This document shows positions 26,243 to 35,178 of a stretch of 64,000 nt of DNA, in pieces. Positions within the stretch are counted from its first letter, which is position 1. The number at the start of each line of letters is the position of its first letter. A model generated the notes under the pieces. It had not been told where the DNA came from. It ran no database searches and saw only the letters and a list, made by a program, of their open reading frames with translations. A program made the position numbers and the translations under genes. The DNA lies in the NCBI GenBank assembly GCA_009377605.1, contig WHTT01000009.1, positions 1 to 64,000 of the forward strand. The letters run 5' to 3'. This DNA is from Luteitalea sp. Its GTDB lineage: Bacteria > Acidobacteriota > Vicinamibacteria > Vicinamibacterales > Vicinamibacteraceae.

Positions 26243-27403
26243 ATGGTGAGCAGTCGCGGGATCCGCCGCCGTCCGGATACGAGCATCGTGAAGGGCACGA
26301 CCGACGTTGTCGTCATCGGCGCAGGTGTGATTGGCTGCGCCGCAGCCTACGAAATTGCCCGGCGCGGGCTGAAGGTCCACGTCTTTGAGACCCGCGCTCC
26401 GGGAGCAGGGGCCTCGCAGGCTTCGGCCGGCGTCCTCGCACCCTACATCGAGGCGGAGTCACATAGCCCCCTCGAGGCACTGGGTGTGCGGAGCTTGGCG
26501 CTATTCGACGAGTTTCTGTCACGGGTGGCGACCGATGCGGGACAAGCGGTCCCGTACGTCCGCGACGGCACGCTGGAGGTGGCCACAGATGAAGCTGGCG
26601 TGTCGCAGCTCGAACGATCGTGGCGAACCCTCCAAAGCGTGGGCGTCGAGTGCGAGCTACTCACTGCGAGCGAGCTGCGAGAGCGGGAGCCAGCCATCGG
26701 TCCCCTCGCGCAGAGAGGGCTGCTGATTCCGACGCATGGGGCAGTCTCGGTACGCGATCTGGTCAGCGCGCTCGTTAGCGCTGCACAAGCACGCGGCGTC
26801 ACCTTCGACGAAGCGTGCACCGTACGTCGCGTCGCGCCCGGGCCCGGGCCCGAGGCCGAGGTCGAGACGGACCGCGGCGTCCTGCGGGCACAGAGCGTCA
26901 TCGTTGCCGCCGGCGCGTGGGGCGGTGGCGTGCCCGTGGAGCACGGAGGAGACGTTCCGGTCCGACCCGTGCGAGGCCAATTGCTCTCGCTCGCGAATGT
27001 TTCGACCGCGCCAGGGCGTGTTGTTTGGGCACCTGACTGCTACTGCGTTCCGTGGCCCCGCGGCCGCCTGCTCGTCGGCGCGACCGTGGAGGATGCGGGA
27101 TTCAACGAGCGTGCGACCCTTGGCGGCGTTCGGCACTTGGCGGCAGCCGTGAGTCGTCTCTTTCCGAGCTTGGAGCATGCAGAGCTGGAGGGCGTGCGCG
27201 TCGGGCTTCGGCCGAGCTCGCCCGATGGGCTCCCCATTGTGGGCCCGTCACGGCAACTGCGTTGGCTGATCTATGCGACGGGTCACTACCGCAACGGCAT
27301 TCTCCTTGCACCGTTGACAGCGCACGTCGTTGCCGATCTCATCGCAAGTGGCCGCGAGGATCCAATGCTCGAGGTAACCTCCCCCGCACGCCTCGGGCTA
27401 TGA
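26243..27403 (+). CDS. thiO: glycine oxidase ThiO-like FAD enzyme
   Basis: A 386-residue FAD-dependent amine oxidase of the DAO family. The dinucleotide-binding motif is VVVIGAGVIGCAAAYEIARRG. APGAGASQASAGVLAPYIEA and the C-terminal GLRPSSPDGLPIVG and ATGHYRNGILLAP are typical of ThiO, which oxidises glycine to iminoacetate for the thiazole ring of thiamine. No other thiamine gene and no TPP riboswitch is seen nearby, so a D-amino-acid oxidase role is also possible. The start is the ATG 9 bases after TAAAAT; a GTG at 26288 nearer the FAD motif is an alternative. Confidence 0.8.
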   Translation: MVSSRGIRRRPDTSIVKGTTDVVVIGAGVIGCAAAYEIARRGLKVHVFETRAPGAGASQASAGVLAPYIEAESHSPLEALGVRSLALFDEFLSRVATDAGQAVPYVRDGTLEVATDEAGVSQLERSWRTLQSVGVECELLTASELREREPAIGPLAQRGLLIPTHGAVSVRDLVSALVSAAQARGVTFDEACTVRRVAPGPGPEAEVETDRGVLRAQSVIVAAGAWGGGVPVEHGGDVPVRPVRGQLLSLANVSTAPGRVVWAPDCYCVPWPRGRLLVGATVEDAGFNERATLGGVRHLAAAVSRLFPSLEHAELEGVRVGLRPSSPDGLPIVGPSRQLRWLIYATGHYRNGILLAPLTAHVVADLIASGREDPMLEVTSPARLGL

Positions 27404-27412
27404 CCGCAAAAA

Positions 27413-27454
27413 GGAACCGGGTATCTTTTCGCGCCCGAAAAGGTACCCGGTTCC
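27413..27454. repeat. near-perfect palindrome between thiO and phhB
   Basis: GGAACCGGGTA and TACCCGGTTCC arms enclose a second stem CTTTTCG/CGAAAAG. It lies 10 bases after the thiO stop and 19 bases before the phhB start and could act as a terminator or be another mobile palindrome. Confidence 0.75.
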
Positions 27455-27473
27455 ATTTCTGGGAGAAGACGAC

Positions 27474-27767
27474 ATGCGACTGAGCGACGCCGAAATCGGT
27501 GAGCACCTGCGGGAACTTCCCGGCTGGAGCCGCAGGGGAGAAGCGCTCGAGAAGCAGCTGACGTTCGCGTCGTTCCCCGACGCGATCGCGTTTGTGACAC
27601 GGCTCGCGTTCCGCGCGGAGGCCGTCGATCATCATCCTGATCTCTCGATCAACTATCGCCGCGTGACCGTCGGCTACTCGACGCACAGCGAGGGAGGTGT
27701 CACGCTGAAAGACATTGAGGGAGCCCGACACGCCGAGGAGTTGGCGGCGCGCTGGACCACATCCTAG
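27474..27767 (+). CDS. phhB: pterin-4a-carbinolamine dehydratase
   Basis: A 97-residue single-domain enzyme that dehydrates 4a-hydroxytetrahydropterin, recycling the pterin cofactor of aromatic amino acid hydroxylases; some homologues act in other pterin routes. The family pattern is complete: GWSRRGEAL, FASFPDAIAFV, AEAVDHHPDLSINY (active-site histidines) and TH...GGVTLKDIEGA. The length is that of the family. No hydroxylase gene is nearby. GGGAGAAG lies upstream of the ATG. Confidence 0.92.
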   Translation: MRLSDAEIGEHLRELPGWSRRGEALEKQLTFASFPDAIAFVTRLAFRAEAVDHHPDLSINYRRVTVGYSTHSEGGVTLKDIEGARHAEELAARWTTS

Positions 27768-27815
27768 TGTGCTGTCTCGCCGAGGTGGCCGTTCTCTCAC
27801 CGAGGCGTCTGCCAC

Positions 27816-27841
27816 GGTGCGTTCGGCGAACGCACCCTACC
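27816..27841 (+). repeat. half copy of the GGTAGGG/CCCTACC element
   Basis: GGTGCGTTC-GGC-GAACGCACC followed by CCCTACC, preceded by degenerate TCGCCGAGG pieces from 27777. It lies in the 281-base gap between phhB and the protease gene, which otherwise shows no gene. Confidence 0.7.
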
Positions 27842-28048
27842 TTTCTGTTGGCTGCTTGCCGCCAGTCCGTGACTCGACTATAGTGGCCGGATATTCTGCG
27901 ACGCCCATGAGTAAGGATCACGTTTCCTAGCCCAGCCCTCGAGTAGCAACATGGGCACGGCGACGCGCGCACGGGCCATATCGCGCGTCGCAGGCGCCCG
28001 AGAACGTCGGGGACTAGTTCTCAACCTCGCCCACCTTCAGGAGGAGTG

Positions 28049-31000
28049 ATGAGCCGCGCCCCTTCCGCCCTCTGTACTATTCTGACGCTGGCGATGGCCG
28101 GTCCGGTTTGGGCACAGGATGACGCCCAAGCCGGCGGCACGCGCCAACCCACGGCCGAGGTCCTGGATCCAACGGCGGTTCAGCAGCTAGCCGCCGAGGC
28201 TGGCGGCGCCGACCGCGTAAGCATCAATCGCGCCACGGGCACCGCGCGCTTCGTTCGCGCTCGTCGTGCGGTTCAGTTGGGGTTGGATCAGCAACAGCGC
28301 GGCCCCGAGGCCGCGACGAGTGCCGGCCGTCACGGCCGCGTGATGGCATTTCTCGACAGACATGCGCGTGCGTTTGGCCTCGCCAATCCGCGCACCGAGC
28401 TCGGGCTGTTGAGCACGGTGCCGAACAGGCGCGGGGACGAGCATCTGACCTATCAGCAGACGTACCGCAATCTTCCTGTGTTCGGCGCCACTTTCAAGGC
28501 GCACTTCGATGCGGCAGACAACCTCACGGCCGTGAACGGCGCCATCGTGCCGGAGATCAGCGTTGATCCAACGCCCACACGGACCGCAGACGAGGCGGCG
28601 CGCGTCGCGGTCGGCGTGGTTGCCGCCGGGCATGAGGACGCAGGCGTCGCCGTACAGCACACGCGCCTGCTCGTATTTCGCGAGGGGCTTCTCAAGGGCG
28701 TGCCAGGACCGAATCGCCTAGCCTGGGAAGTGGAAGTCGGCAACCGACGAGACATCCGCGAGTTTCTCTACGTCGACGCACATACAGGGAAGATCATCGA
28801 CCAGATCACCGGCATTCACGATGATCTCGTTCGCCGCGCCTACGACGGGCGCAGCCTGGCCAGGGTGCCACCCGAGTATCCCGACTCGCCATTCTGGGTC
28901 GAAGGGGATCCCTTTCCCACGTCCTCCACCGAGGCGGACAACATGATCATCGCTTCGAAGGAAACCTACGACTTCTTCCTCGAGGCGTTCGGCCGCGATT
29001 CATTCGACGGCGCCGGCGCCGTGATGGACTCGATCTTCAACCGAGGATACAGCTGTCCCAACGCGTCGTGGAATGGCGTGTTCATCTCGTTTTGTCCGGG
29101 GTTCACGACCGACGACATCACGGCGCACGAGTGGGCCCACGCCTACACACAGTACACACACAATTTGATCTACCAGTGGCAGCCGGGTGCGCTCAACGAG
29201 GCCTACTCGGACATCTGGGGCGAGGTCGTCGACCTGCTGAATGAGCGTGGCACGGACGAGCAGAGCGTGCGCCGCGCCACCGGCTGTTCCGAGTTTCAGA
29301 TCTTCCCACCGAAAGTCACGGTCAATTCACCCGAGGCAATTGCCGGCGACTACCCGGCCGCGGCCGCGGCGTTCGGGCCGCCGCTCCGCGACACGATCAC
29401 CGGCGACCTGGCGCTCGTAAGCGATGGGGCGGGCGCGTCGCCCACTGACGCCTGCGAGCCAATTGTCAACACCGACACGATTGCCGGAAACATCGCGCTC
29501 ATCGACCGCGGAAATTGCGACTTCGTTGTCAAGGTCAAGAACGCTCAGGATGCCGGCGCGAGCGCTGCCATCGTCGCCAACAATCTCGATGACTCGCTCA
29601 TCTTCATGGGCGGTGCCGACCCGACGATCACGATCGCTTCGGCGTTCGTCGGCTTGACCACCGGCCAGCAGTTCAAGGCTCACCTGGGCGACGTCGTCAA
29701 TGTGACGCTGCTGCCAGAGCCGCCGAGCCCGATCATCGATTCTTCCGTGCGGTGGCTGATGGGCGAGGATCTCAATGGGCTGCCGGGGACGGGCGGAATT
29801 CGCGACATGTGGACGCCCACCTGCATGGGGCAGCCTGCCAAGGTGTCGGATACGGAATATTTCTGCCAAGAGCTCGATAACGGTGGTGTGCACTTCAACT
29901 CCGGTATTCCCAATCACGCCTTTGCGTTGCTCGTGGACGGCGGCGTGTACAACGATCAGAACGTCGCGTCGATTGGGCTCACCAAGGCTGCGCATCTCTA
30001 CTACCGCGCGCAGACTGTCTACCAGGTGCCGACGACCAACTTCGCCGATCATGCGGACGCGCTCGATGCCGCGTGCACGGATCTGATTGGAGAGCAGCTG
30101 ACCGATCTGAAGACCGGCGAGCCCGTCCCAGACACGCTCAGCGCGGCTGACTGCGAGCAGGTGGCAAAGGCGATGGTAGCCGTCGAGATGCAGCGCGAGC
30201 CGACGCAATGCAACTTCCAGCCGCTTCTCGCAAAAGATCCGCCGGATCGTTGTGGGGCGGACACGACCAAGGTCAATCTATTCTTCGACGACTTCGAGCG
30301 AGATCCGAGCCGCCGGTGGAGCGTCAGCCACGCACCAGTCGCACCGGCCGATTTCACGGAGCGAGACTGGGAGTGGACGAGCGAGATCCCGGATGGGCGC
30401 GAGGGCTCGGCGTTCTTTGCGGTCGACTTTCAGGGCGGGACCTGCGAGCCAGGTGGCGACGAATCCGCGGTGCTGCATCTCCAGAGCCCGTCCATCAGGA
30501 TCCCTAGTGGCGTGGCCGACCCTCTCGTCACCTTCCGTCATTGGATTGGCTCAGAGGAGGGCTGGGACGGCGCCAATGTCAAGGTCAGTGTCAACGGCGG
30601 ACCATGGCAGCTCGTCGCGCCGACCGACTTCACCTTCAACGCATACAAGACGACGCTACAGCCCGTCGCGGCAGGCAACACGAATCCAATGGCCGGTCAG
30701 CCTGCCTGGACGGGGGCCGATGAGGGAGGATTCACAGGCTCGTGGGGACGGTCGCATCTGCGCCTGGCGAGCTACGCGGGGCCGGGAGACACCGTCCGTC
30801 TTCGCTTCGATTTCGGCACGGACGGCTGTACTGGAACCTTCGGCTGGTACGTGGACGATGTCACCGTCCATGCGTGCACGTCGAACGCGCTCCCAACGGT
30901 CGACGTCGGCGACGCGAGCAAGGTGGAGGGCACCCGAGGCCTCACGCCCGCAACGTTTACCCTCAAGCTGTCACACGCCTACGCACGGCCCGTGATCGTT

Positions 31001-31294
31001 CGCTATCGGATCGCGGACGGCACGGCGCAATCGCCGCGCGACTATCTATCGATCGACAAGATCTTCCCGTTCGTGGTCGTGCCGCCGCTCAGCATCGCCG
31101 CGCGCGTGCCGCTGGCGCTCATCGGCGATCATGTCTCCGAGCCGGACGAGACGTTTAGCATCAGGCTGAAAGATGCCAAGAACGGTGTAATCGGCAAGGC
31201 GTCTGGCGTCTTCACCATCATCGATGACGACGGGCCCAACTTGTCGACAAACGAAAACAGCCCTGGGCTGTCCCCGTCTTCATCGATTCGTTGA
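28049..31294 (+). CDS. secreted M36/M4-like zinc metalloprotease with PA and Calx-beta domains
   Basis: A 1081-residue exported protease. The signal peptide ends near VWAQ. A FTP-like propeptide (YQQTYRNLPVFGATFKAHF) is followed by the catalytic domain with HEWAH (His360, Glu361, His364) and the third zinc ligand Glu384 in LNEAYSD. A PA domain is inserted around residues 430-560 (IALIDRGNCDFVVKVKNAQ), as in fungalysin-type M36 enzymes. The last 130 residues form a Calx-beta domain. AGGAGG is 4 bases before the ATG at 28049. It should be secreted as a zymogen and degrade extracellular protein. The tail-to-tail neighbour looks like its inhibitor. Confidence 0.9.
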   Translation: MSRAPSALCTILTLAMAGPVWAQDDAQAGGTRQPTAEVLDPTAVQQLAAEAGGADRVSINRATGTARFVRARRAVQLGLDQQQRGPEAATSAGRHGRVMAFLDRHARAFGLANPRTELGLLSTVPNRRGDEHLTYQQTYRNLPVFGATFKAHFDAADNLTAVNGAIVPEISVDPTPTRTADEAARVAVGVVAAGHEDAGVAVQHTRLLVFREGLLKGVPGPNRLAWEVEVGNRRDIREFLYVDAHTGKIIDQITGIHDDLVRRAYDGRSLARVPPEYPDSPFWVEGDPFPTSSTEADNMIIASKETYDFFLEAFGRDSFDGAGAVMDSIFNRGYSCPNASWNGVFISFCPGFTTDDITAHEWAHAYTQYTHNLIYQWQPGALNEAYSDIWGEVVDLLNERGTDEQSVRRATGCSEFQIFPPKVTVNSPEAIAGDYPAAAAAFGPPLRDTITGDLALVSDGAGASPTDACEPIVNTDTIAGNIALIDRGNCDFVVKVKNAQDAGASAAIVANNLDDSLIFMGGADPTITIASAFVGLTTGQQFKAHLGDVVNVTLLPEPPSPIIDSSVRWLMGEDLNGLPGTGGIRDMWTPTCMGQPAKVSDTEYFCQELDNGGVHFNSGIPNHAFALLVDGGVYNDQNVASIGLTKAAHLYYRAQTVYQVPTTNFADHADALDAACTDLIGEQLTDLKTGEPVPDTLSAADCEQVAKAMVAVEMQREPTQCNFQPLLAKDPPDRCGADTTKVNLFFDDFERDPSRRWSVSHAPVAPADFTERDWEWTSEIPDGREGSAFFAVDFQGGTCEPGGDESAVLHLQSPSIRIPSGVADPLVTFRHWIGSEEGWDGANVKVSVNGGPWQLVAPTDFTFNAYKTTLQPVAAGNTNPMAGQPAWTGADEGGFTGSWGRSHLRLASYAGPGDTVRLRFDFGTDGCTGTFGWYVDDVTVHACTSNALPTVDVGDASKVEGTRGLTPATFTLKLSHAYARPVIVRYRIADGTAQSPRDYLSIDKIFPFVVVPPLSIAARVPLALIGDHVSEPDETFSIRLKDAKNGVIGKASGVFTIIDDDGPNLSTNENSPGLSPSSSIR

Positions 31295-31804
31295 GCAGGC
31301 GCCACGGACAACGGGCCAGAGGGCAGCCAGCGCCTCGTGCACGGTGGCAACACCGGCCGGGGCGCCGGCGGGCTCGGCGCTGTCCGCGGTCCAGGAGGAG
31401 ACCAGTTGCTCCTCTCCCGCGGCGCTGGACGCTCGCGTAACCCTGAGATTCCACTGAAGCTGATCACAGCAGGGCGCTGGCTTGCTCTTGAGCACGCCAG
31501 CGCGCCAATGCTCCTGCGCGATGTTCGTCACGGCGCCGTCGAGCGCCGCGATTTGCGACATCGTCAACTTCGTCGTGCAGGCTGTCTGGGTGCCGAGTTG
31601 CAGTAACTCGGCCGTGCCGTCGGAGCTGACCGCGACGCCCCCGGTGCCCTTGCCCGTGATGCCACCGCTCGAAACCAGCTCCGCTCGCCAGTGACCCGTG
31701 GCGCTCCCGTCCGGCGCCGGGGGATCCTGTCCAGCGCTTGGCATGTTGACAATCGAGAAGAGAAGGAGCGTGCCAACCGTGCTTCGTTCGAGGTGCCCCA
31801 GCAT
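31280..31804 (-). CDS. exported emfourin-like metalloprotease inhibitor (probable)
   Basis: A 174-residue protein starting with a signal peptide (LERSTVGTLLLFSIVNMPSAG). The mature part has the emfourin-like signature SGGITG near its start, a mid-region LTMSQIAALDGAV and a DQLQWNLRVTR strand, followed by a C-terminal helix. Emfourins are small inhibitors of M4-type proteases encoded beside their target; here the gene lies tail-to-tail with the M36-like protease and overlaps it by 15 bases. Two cysteines (PAPCCDQL) and one more (TACTTK) could form a disulfide suited to the periplasm. The assignment rests on motif resemblance and context. The start is taken at the ATG 31802-31804. Confidence 0.5.
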   Translation of the reverse strand: MLGHLERSTVGTLLLFSIVNMPSAGQDPPAPDGSATGHWRAELVSSGGITGKGTGGVAVSSDGTAELLQLGTQTACTTKLTMSQIAALDGAVTNIAQEHWRAGVLKSKPAPCCDQLQWNLRVTRASSAAGEEQLVSSWTADSAEPAGAPAGVATVHEALAALWPVVRGACSTNR

Positions 31805-31889
31805 TCCAGCTTCAATCCTGACGTCTCGCACGACAAAATGCAAAAGGACGAGGATGCGGCGGCCCTACCCCAGATTCCGGCTCGTGTCG

Positions 31890-31895
31890 TAGACT
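31890..31895 (+). promoter_or_regulatory. -10-like TAGACT before the carboxypeptidase
   Basis: TAGACT ends 6 bases before the ATG at 31902 with no ribosome binding site between, suggesting leaderless translation. Confidence 0.35.
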
Positions 31896-31901
31896 CGTCG
31901 C

Positions 31902-33311
31902 ATGTCGCCGCGTCGCCTTCGGCTTGCGCTCGTTCTCTCCCCCCTCCTCACCGGCTGTGTGGCGGCTCCAGCGCCGGCCCAGTCTGCTGTCGACCCGCAA
32001 GTGCTGGCTCGTGCCTGGGACGCCGAGCGCTTACCTTTGCCACCGGCGCCGCTAGTGCGTCACGCGGACGTCCTCCGTCTCATCGAGCAGTTGAAGACCG
32101 CCGACGGGAGCCTGTTCCAGGTCGAACGGATTGGAGCGTCCGTCGAAGATCGGAGCCTGAACCACATCTGGTTCGGGAACGGGCCGTTGCACGTGTTGCT
32201 CTGGTCGCAGATGCATGGCGATGAGCCGACTGCGACCAGTGCGTTGTTCGACGTGTGCACCTACATTGCCCGCCATCGCGTTGAGCCGCACGTGGCGCAG
32301 ATCCTCGAACGTCTGACGGTTCACATGGTGCCCATGGTCAATCCGGACGGAGCTGAGCGTTGGACACGCCGGAATGCCCAGGGCCTCGACATCAATCGCG
32401 ATGCGGCGCTGCTTCAATCACCTGAGGCGCGCGCGCTCAAGGCGCTTCGGGATCGGCTCGAACCGGCGGTCGGGTTCAATCTGCACAATCAGAACTGGCG
32501 GACCTCGGTGGGAGCGCCGCCGCAGCCGGCCGCCATCTCGTTGCTCGCCGTCGCGTCAGACGAGGCGCTCAGTGACACGCCGCAGCGCGTGCTTGCCAAG
32601 AAGACGGCGGCGGTCGTGAGACAGGCCATCGAGCCCTTTGCTCGAGGCCAGATCGGCCGCTACGACGAGACGTTCAACGTCCGGGCGTTCGGCGACAACT
32701 TCTCTCGCGCAGGCACCGGCGTCGTGCTCATCGAGACGGGGCCGTGGCCCGGACCCGAGCCTGATCGTGCGCTCGTCCGGATCAATTTCGTGGCGATCTT
32801 CTCTGCCCTCGAGGCGTTGGCCTCCGGCTCGGTCGATCGCGCGGACCCCGAGCTCTATACCACGCTGCCCGAGAACGACTCGAATCTCTTTCACACGATC
32901 GTGAAAGGCGGAACGATTTGGCCCGGCACTGGTGTCGCGCCGTTCAAGGGCGACATCGGCCTCGGCGCCACGCGCGTTGTCCGCCAAACGAAGGCCGGTC
33001 GCGAAATCCAGTGGGTGTCGAGTATTCAGGAGCTTGGAGACATGCGGGTCTACGGCGCCCTGGAGACGATCGACGCGGAAGGACTCGTGGTTGCTCCTCG
33101 AATTACCGACGCAGACATCGGGCAAGTCATCAGCCTACCCGAGGCGTCACCCGCGAGCCCGAGCAACGGAGATTCGAGTGAACCCTCCGAGCGCGGACCC
33201 GCGAGCCGGCCCTTCATCGGCCTCGGCCAGCCCGCGGAGCTGCTCCTCCTCGAGCCGCAGAGCACGCCTGGCCGGTATCGTGTGCGGCAGATCGTGGTGG
33301 TTGGTCCTTGA
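31902..33311 (+). CDS. M14 zinc carboxypeptidase lipoprotein
   Basis: A 469-residue predicted lipoprotein (LLTGC lipobox at residues 15-19). The metallocarboxypeptidase motifs are present: MHGDEPT (His105, Glu108), NPDGAERW with the RNAQGLDINRD specificity loop, the third zinc ligand His195 in FNLHNQ, and the catalytic Glu278 in VLIETGPWPG. A C-terminal beta region of about 150 residues is probably accessory. It should trim C-terminal residues from peptides in the periplasm or at the surface and would complement the protease encoded upstream. The ATG at 31902 has no ribosome binding site. Confidence 0.88.
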   Translation: MSPRRLRLALVLSPLLTGCVAAPAPAQSAVDPQVLARAWDAERLPLPPAPLVRHADVLRLIEQLKTADGSLFQVERIGASVEDRSLNHIWFGNGPLHVLLWSQMHGDEPTATSALFDVCTYIARHRVEPHVAQILERLTVHMVPMVNPDGAERWTRRNAQGLDINRDAALLQSPEARALKALRDRLEPAVGFNLHNQNWRTSVGAPPQPAAISLLAVASDEALSDTPQRVLAKKTAAVVRQAIEPFARGQIGRYDETFNVRAFGDNFSRAGTGVVLIETGPWPGPEPDRALVRINFVAIFSALEALASGSVDRADPELYTTLPENDSNLFHTIVKGGTIWPGTGVAPFKGDIGLGATRVVRQTKAGREIQWVSSIQELGDMRVYGALETIDAEGLVVAPRITDADIGQVISLPEASPASPSNGDSSEPSERGPASRPFIGLGQPAELLLLEPQSTPGRYRVRQIVVVGP

Positions 33312-33368
33312 CCGACAGTTCCCGCTCAACGTGCTCCACTGGCATCACCATTGGGTCCCTCCGCAATC

Positions 33369-34040
33369 TCAGCGCCAGAAGGTTACGCAGGCGTCGAATG
33401 GTTTCTTCGTGATGACCGGGACCTCCACATCTTCGGCCGGATAGCCGACAACGAGCAAGAGAAATGGACGTTCGTGGGATGGCCGGCCGAGAATCGTATT
33501 GAGAAAGCCCATGGGGCTCGGTGTGTGCGTGAGCGACACCAAGCCAGCATGGTGTACAGCCGCGATGAGCAGGCCGGTCGCCAGGCCAACCGATTCCTGG
33601 ACGTAGTAGTGCTTCACTCGGCGGCTGTCGGACAGCACGCCGTAGGTCTCGGCGAAGATCGCGATCAGGTGCGGTGCGGCTTCGAGGAAGGGCTTGCGCC
33701 AATCGGTGCCGAGCGCCGCGAGGGCATCGAGCCACTCCTGCGGTGCCCGCTTCTCGTAGAACTCCCGTTCTTCGGCCTCTGCGGCCTCGCGGATCCGCCG
33801 CTTCGTGCTGGCATCGCTGACGACGACGAAGTGCCACGGCTGCATGTTCGCACCGCTAGGTGCCGTCAGCGCCGCGCAGAGGCACTGCTCGATGACAGCA
33901 CGTGGGACGGCCCGTTCCGAAAAGTGGCGCACGGTCCGCCGCTGGCGCATGTCTTCGTAGAACGCCCGCGCGCGCCGCTCCATTTCGTCAGGTGGATACT
34001 CGCGCCACGTCGAGAGGCGCTCGAAACGCGGTGTTGCCAT
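33369..34040 (-). CDS. nitroreductase-fold flavoprotein of iodotyrosine deiodinase type
   Basis: A 223-residue FMN protein of the nitroreductase superfamily. [29 protein letters not shown] and [16 protein letters not shown] match the iodotyrosine deiodinase (IYD) branch. The three lid residues that bind the halotyrosine zwitterion in IYD are present with IYD spacing: Glu91, Tyr95 (EREFYEKR) and Lys116 (DWRKPFLE), i.e. gaps of 4 and 21. The expected reaction is reductive dehalogenation of halogenated tyrosines. It converges on the carboxypeptidase gene. The substrate is inferred from the motif. Confidence 0.82.
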   Translation of the reverse strand: MATPRFERLSTWREYPPDEMERRARAFYEDMRQRRTVRHFSERAVPRAVIEQCLCAALTAPSGANMQPWHFVVVSDASTKRRIREAAEAEEREFYEKRAPQEWLDALAALGTDWRKPFLEAAPHLIAIFAETYGVLSDSRRVKHYYVQESVGLATGLLIAAVHHAGLVSLTHTPSPMGFLNTILGRPSHERPFLLLVVGYPAEDVEVPVITKKPFDACVTFWR

Positions 34041-34130
34041 GGCGGTTGCTTTCTTGGTCGCGCGGCGATGGGTCTAAAGAACCCTCGCTACGTGCTCGGG
34101 CTGGGCACTCGAGCCGGACCACGGTTAGCC

Positions 34131-34136
34131 TATACT
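34131..34136 (+). promoter_or_regulatory. -10-like TATACT, probable leaderless promoter of the PfkB kinase
   Basis: TATACT ends 8 bases before the GTG start at 34145; no ribosome binding site fits in that interval. This is the clearest example of a pattern seen at several genes in the window. Confidence 0.5.
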
Positions 34137-34144
34137 GACGCGTC

Positions 34145-35074
34145 GTGACGTCACACACCTCTTCCGACCAGTTTCGCTGGGATGTCGTCGGCCTGGGGGC
34201 GAACTCGGTCGACTTCGTGTACCGGCTGCCGGCGGCACCTCAGGCGCAGGGCGCATGCGCGAAGATGCGCATCGCTCAGCGCACAATCTCGTGCGGCGGT
34301 CAGATGACTACCGCGCTCGTCGCCTGCGCGCGCTTTGGTTTGCGGACAAAATACCTGGGCGCCACGGGCACCGACGAGAATGGCCGGCGGATTCGTCAGG
34401 AGCTCGCCCACCACAAGATCGACACTGCGGATGCGGTCATCCATGACGCGCCGAACCAGTACGCCGTCATCTTGGTCGACGAACGAAGCGGCGAGCGCAT
34501 CGTTTTGTGGGACCGCGACGAGTGCCTACACCTTCGCCAGCGTGAGATCCCGAAGAGCGCGATCACGTCGGCGCGGCTCCTCCACGTCGACGACGTGGAT
34601 CAGGAGGCAGCGATCAGGGCGGCGTTGCTGGCGCGGGAGGCTGGTCACCCCGTCACGACCGACATCGACCGGCTGACCGACCGCACGCTTGATTTAGTCG
34701 ACGCCGTGACGATCCCGATCTTCGCAGAGCACGTGCCGCTCGGCCTGACCGGTGCCCGTGACGCCGAGACGGCCCTGAAGCAGCTGCGGACGAGGCAGCC
34801 TGGGCTCTTGTGCGTCACGCTGGGATCGGAAGGTGCGCTGGCGCTGGACAGCGATCAGCTGATCCACTCCCCCGCGTACGAAGTGACCGCCGTCGACACA
34901 ACAGGCGCCGGTGACGTCTTTCGGGCTGGCTTCATCTATGCCTGGCTGCAGGGCTGGCCTACCGATCGCATCCTCCGCTTCGCCAATGCCGCAGCCGGCC
35001 TGAGCTGTACTCGCCCCGGCGCGATCGCAAGCGTGCCCTCGCTCGATGAAGTGCTACGTCTGCTGGACAGTTAG
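34145..35074 (+). CDS. PfkB/ribokinase-family carbohydrate kinase
   Basis: A 309-residue sugar or nucleoside kinase. The family signatures are an N-terminal VVGLGANSVDFVYRLP, the GGQMTTALVACARFG substrate segment and the C-terminal DTTGAGDVFRAGFIYAWL, whose GAGD aspartate is the catalytic base. It phosphorylates a hydroxymethyl group of a sugar using ATP; the substrate is not readable. It starts at a GTG 8 bases after TATACT. The gene stands alone between repeat elements. Confidence 0.88.
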   Translation: MTSHTSSDQFRWDVVGLGANSVDFVYRLPAAPQAQGACAKMRIAQRTISCGGQMTTALVACARFGLRTKYLGATGTDENGRRIRQELAHHKIDTADAVIHDAPNQYAVILVDERSGERIVLWDRDECLHLRQREIPKSAITSARLLHVDDVDQEAAIRAALLAREAGHPVTTDIDRLTDRTLDLVDAVTIPIFAEHVPLGLTGARDAETALKQLRTRQPGLLCVTLGSEGALALDSDQLIHSPAYEVTAVDTTGAGDVFRAGFIYAWLQGWPTDRILRFANAAAGLSCTRPGAIASVPSLDEVLRLLDS

Positions 35075-35085
35075 ACGAGTCCTTA

Positions 35086-35178
35086 GGTAGGGCCGCCTCG
35101 CCGAGGCGGCCGAACGGCGCGTTCACGCCTTCGCGCTCCGCGCTACGGCGGACGAGTCGGCGAACTCGCCCTCCCTAC
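35086..35178 (+). repeat. expanded GGTAGGG element between kinase and amidohydrolase
   Basis: GGTAGGG at the left, a perfect GGCCGCCTC-GCC-GAGGCGGCC palindrome (35091-35111), then GGCGCGTTCACGCC and TTCGCGCTCCGCGC blocks, ending CTCCCTAC. Its right end supplies the TAG stop codon of the minus-strand amidohydrolase. Confidence 0.75.
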
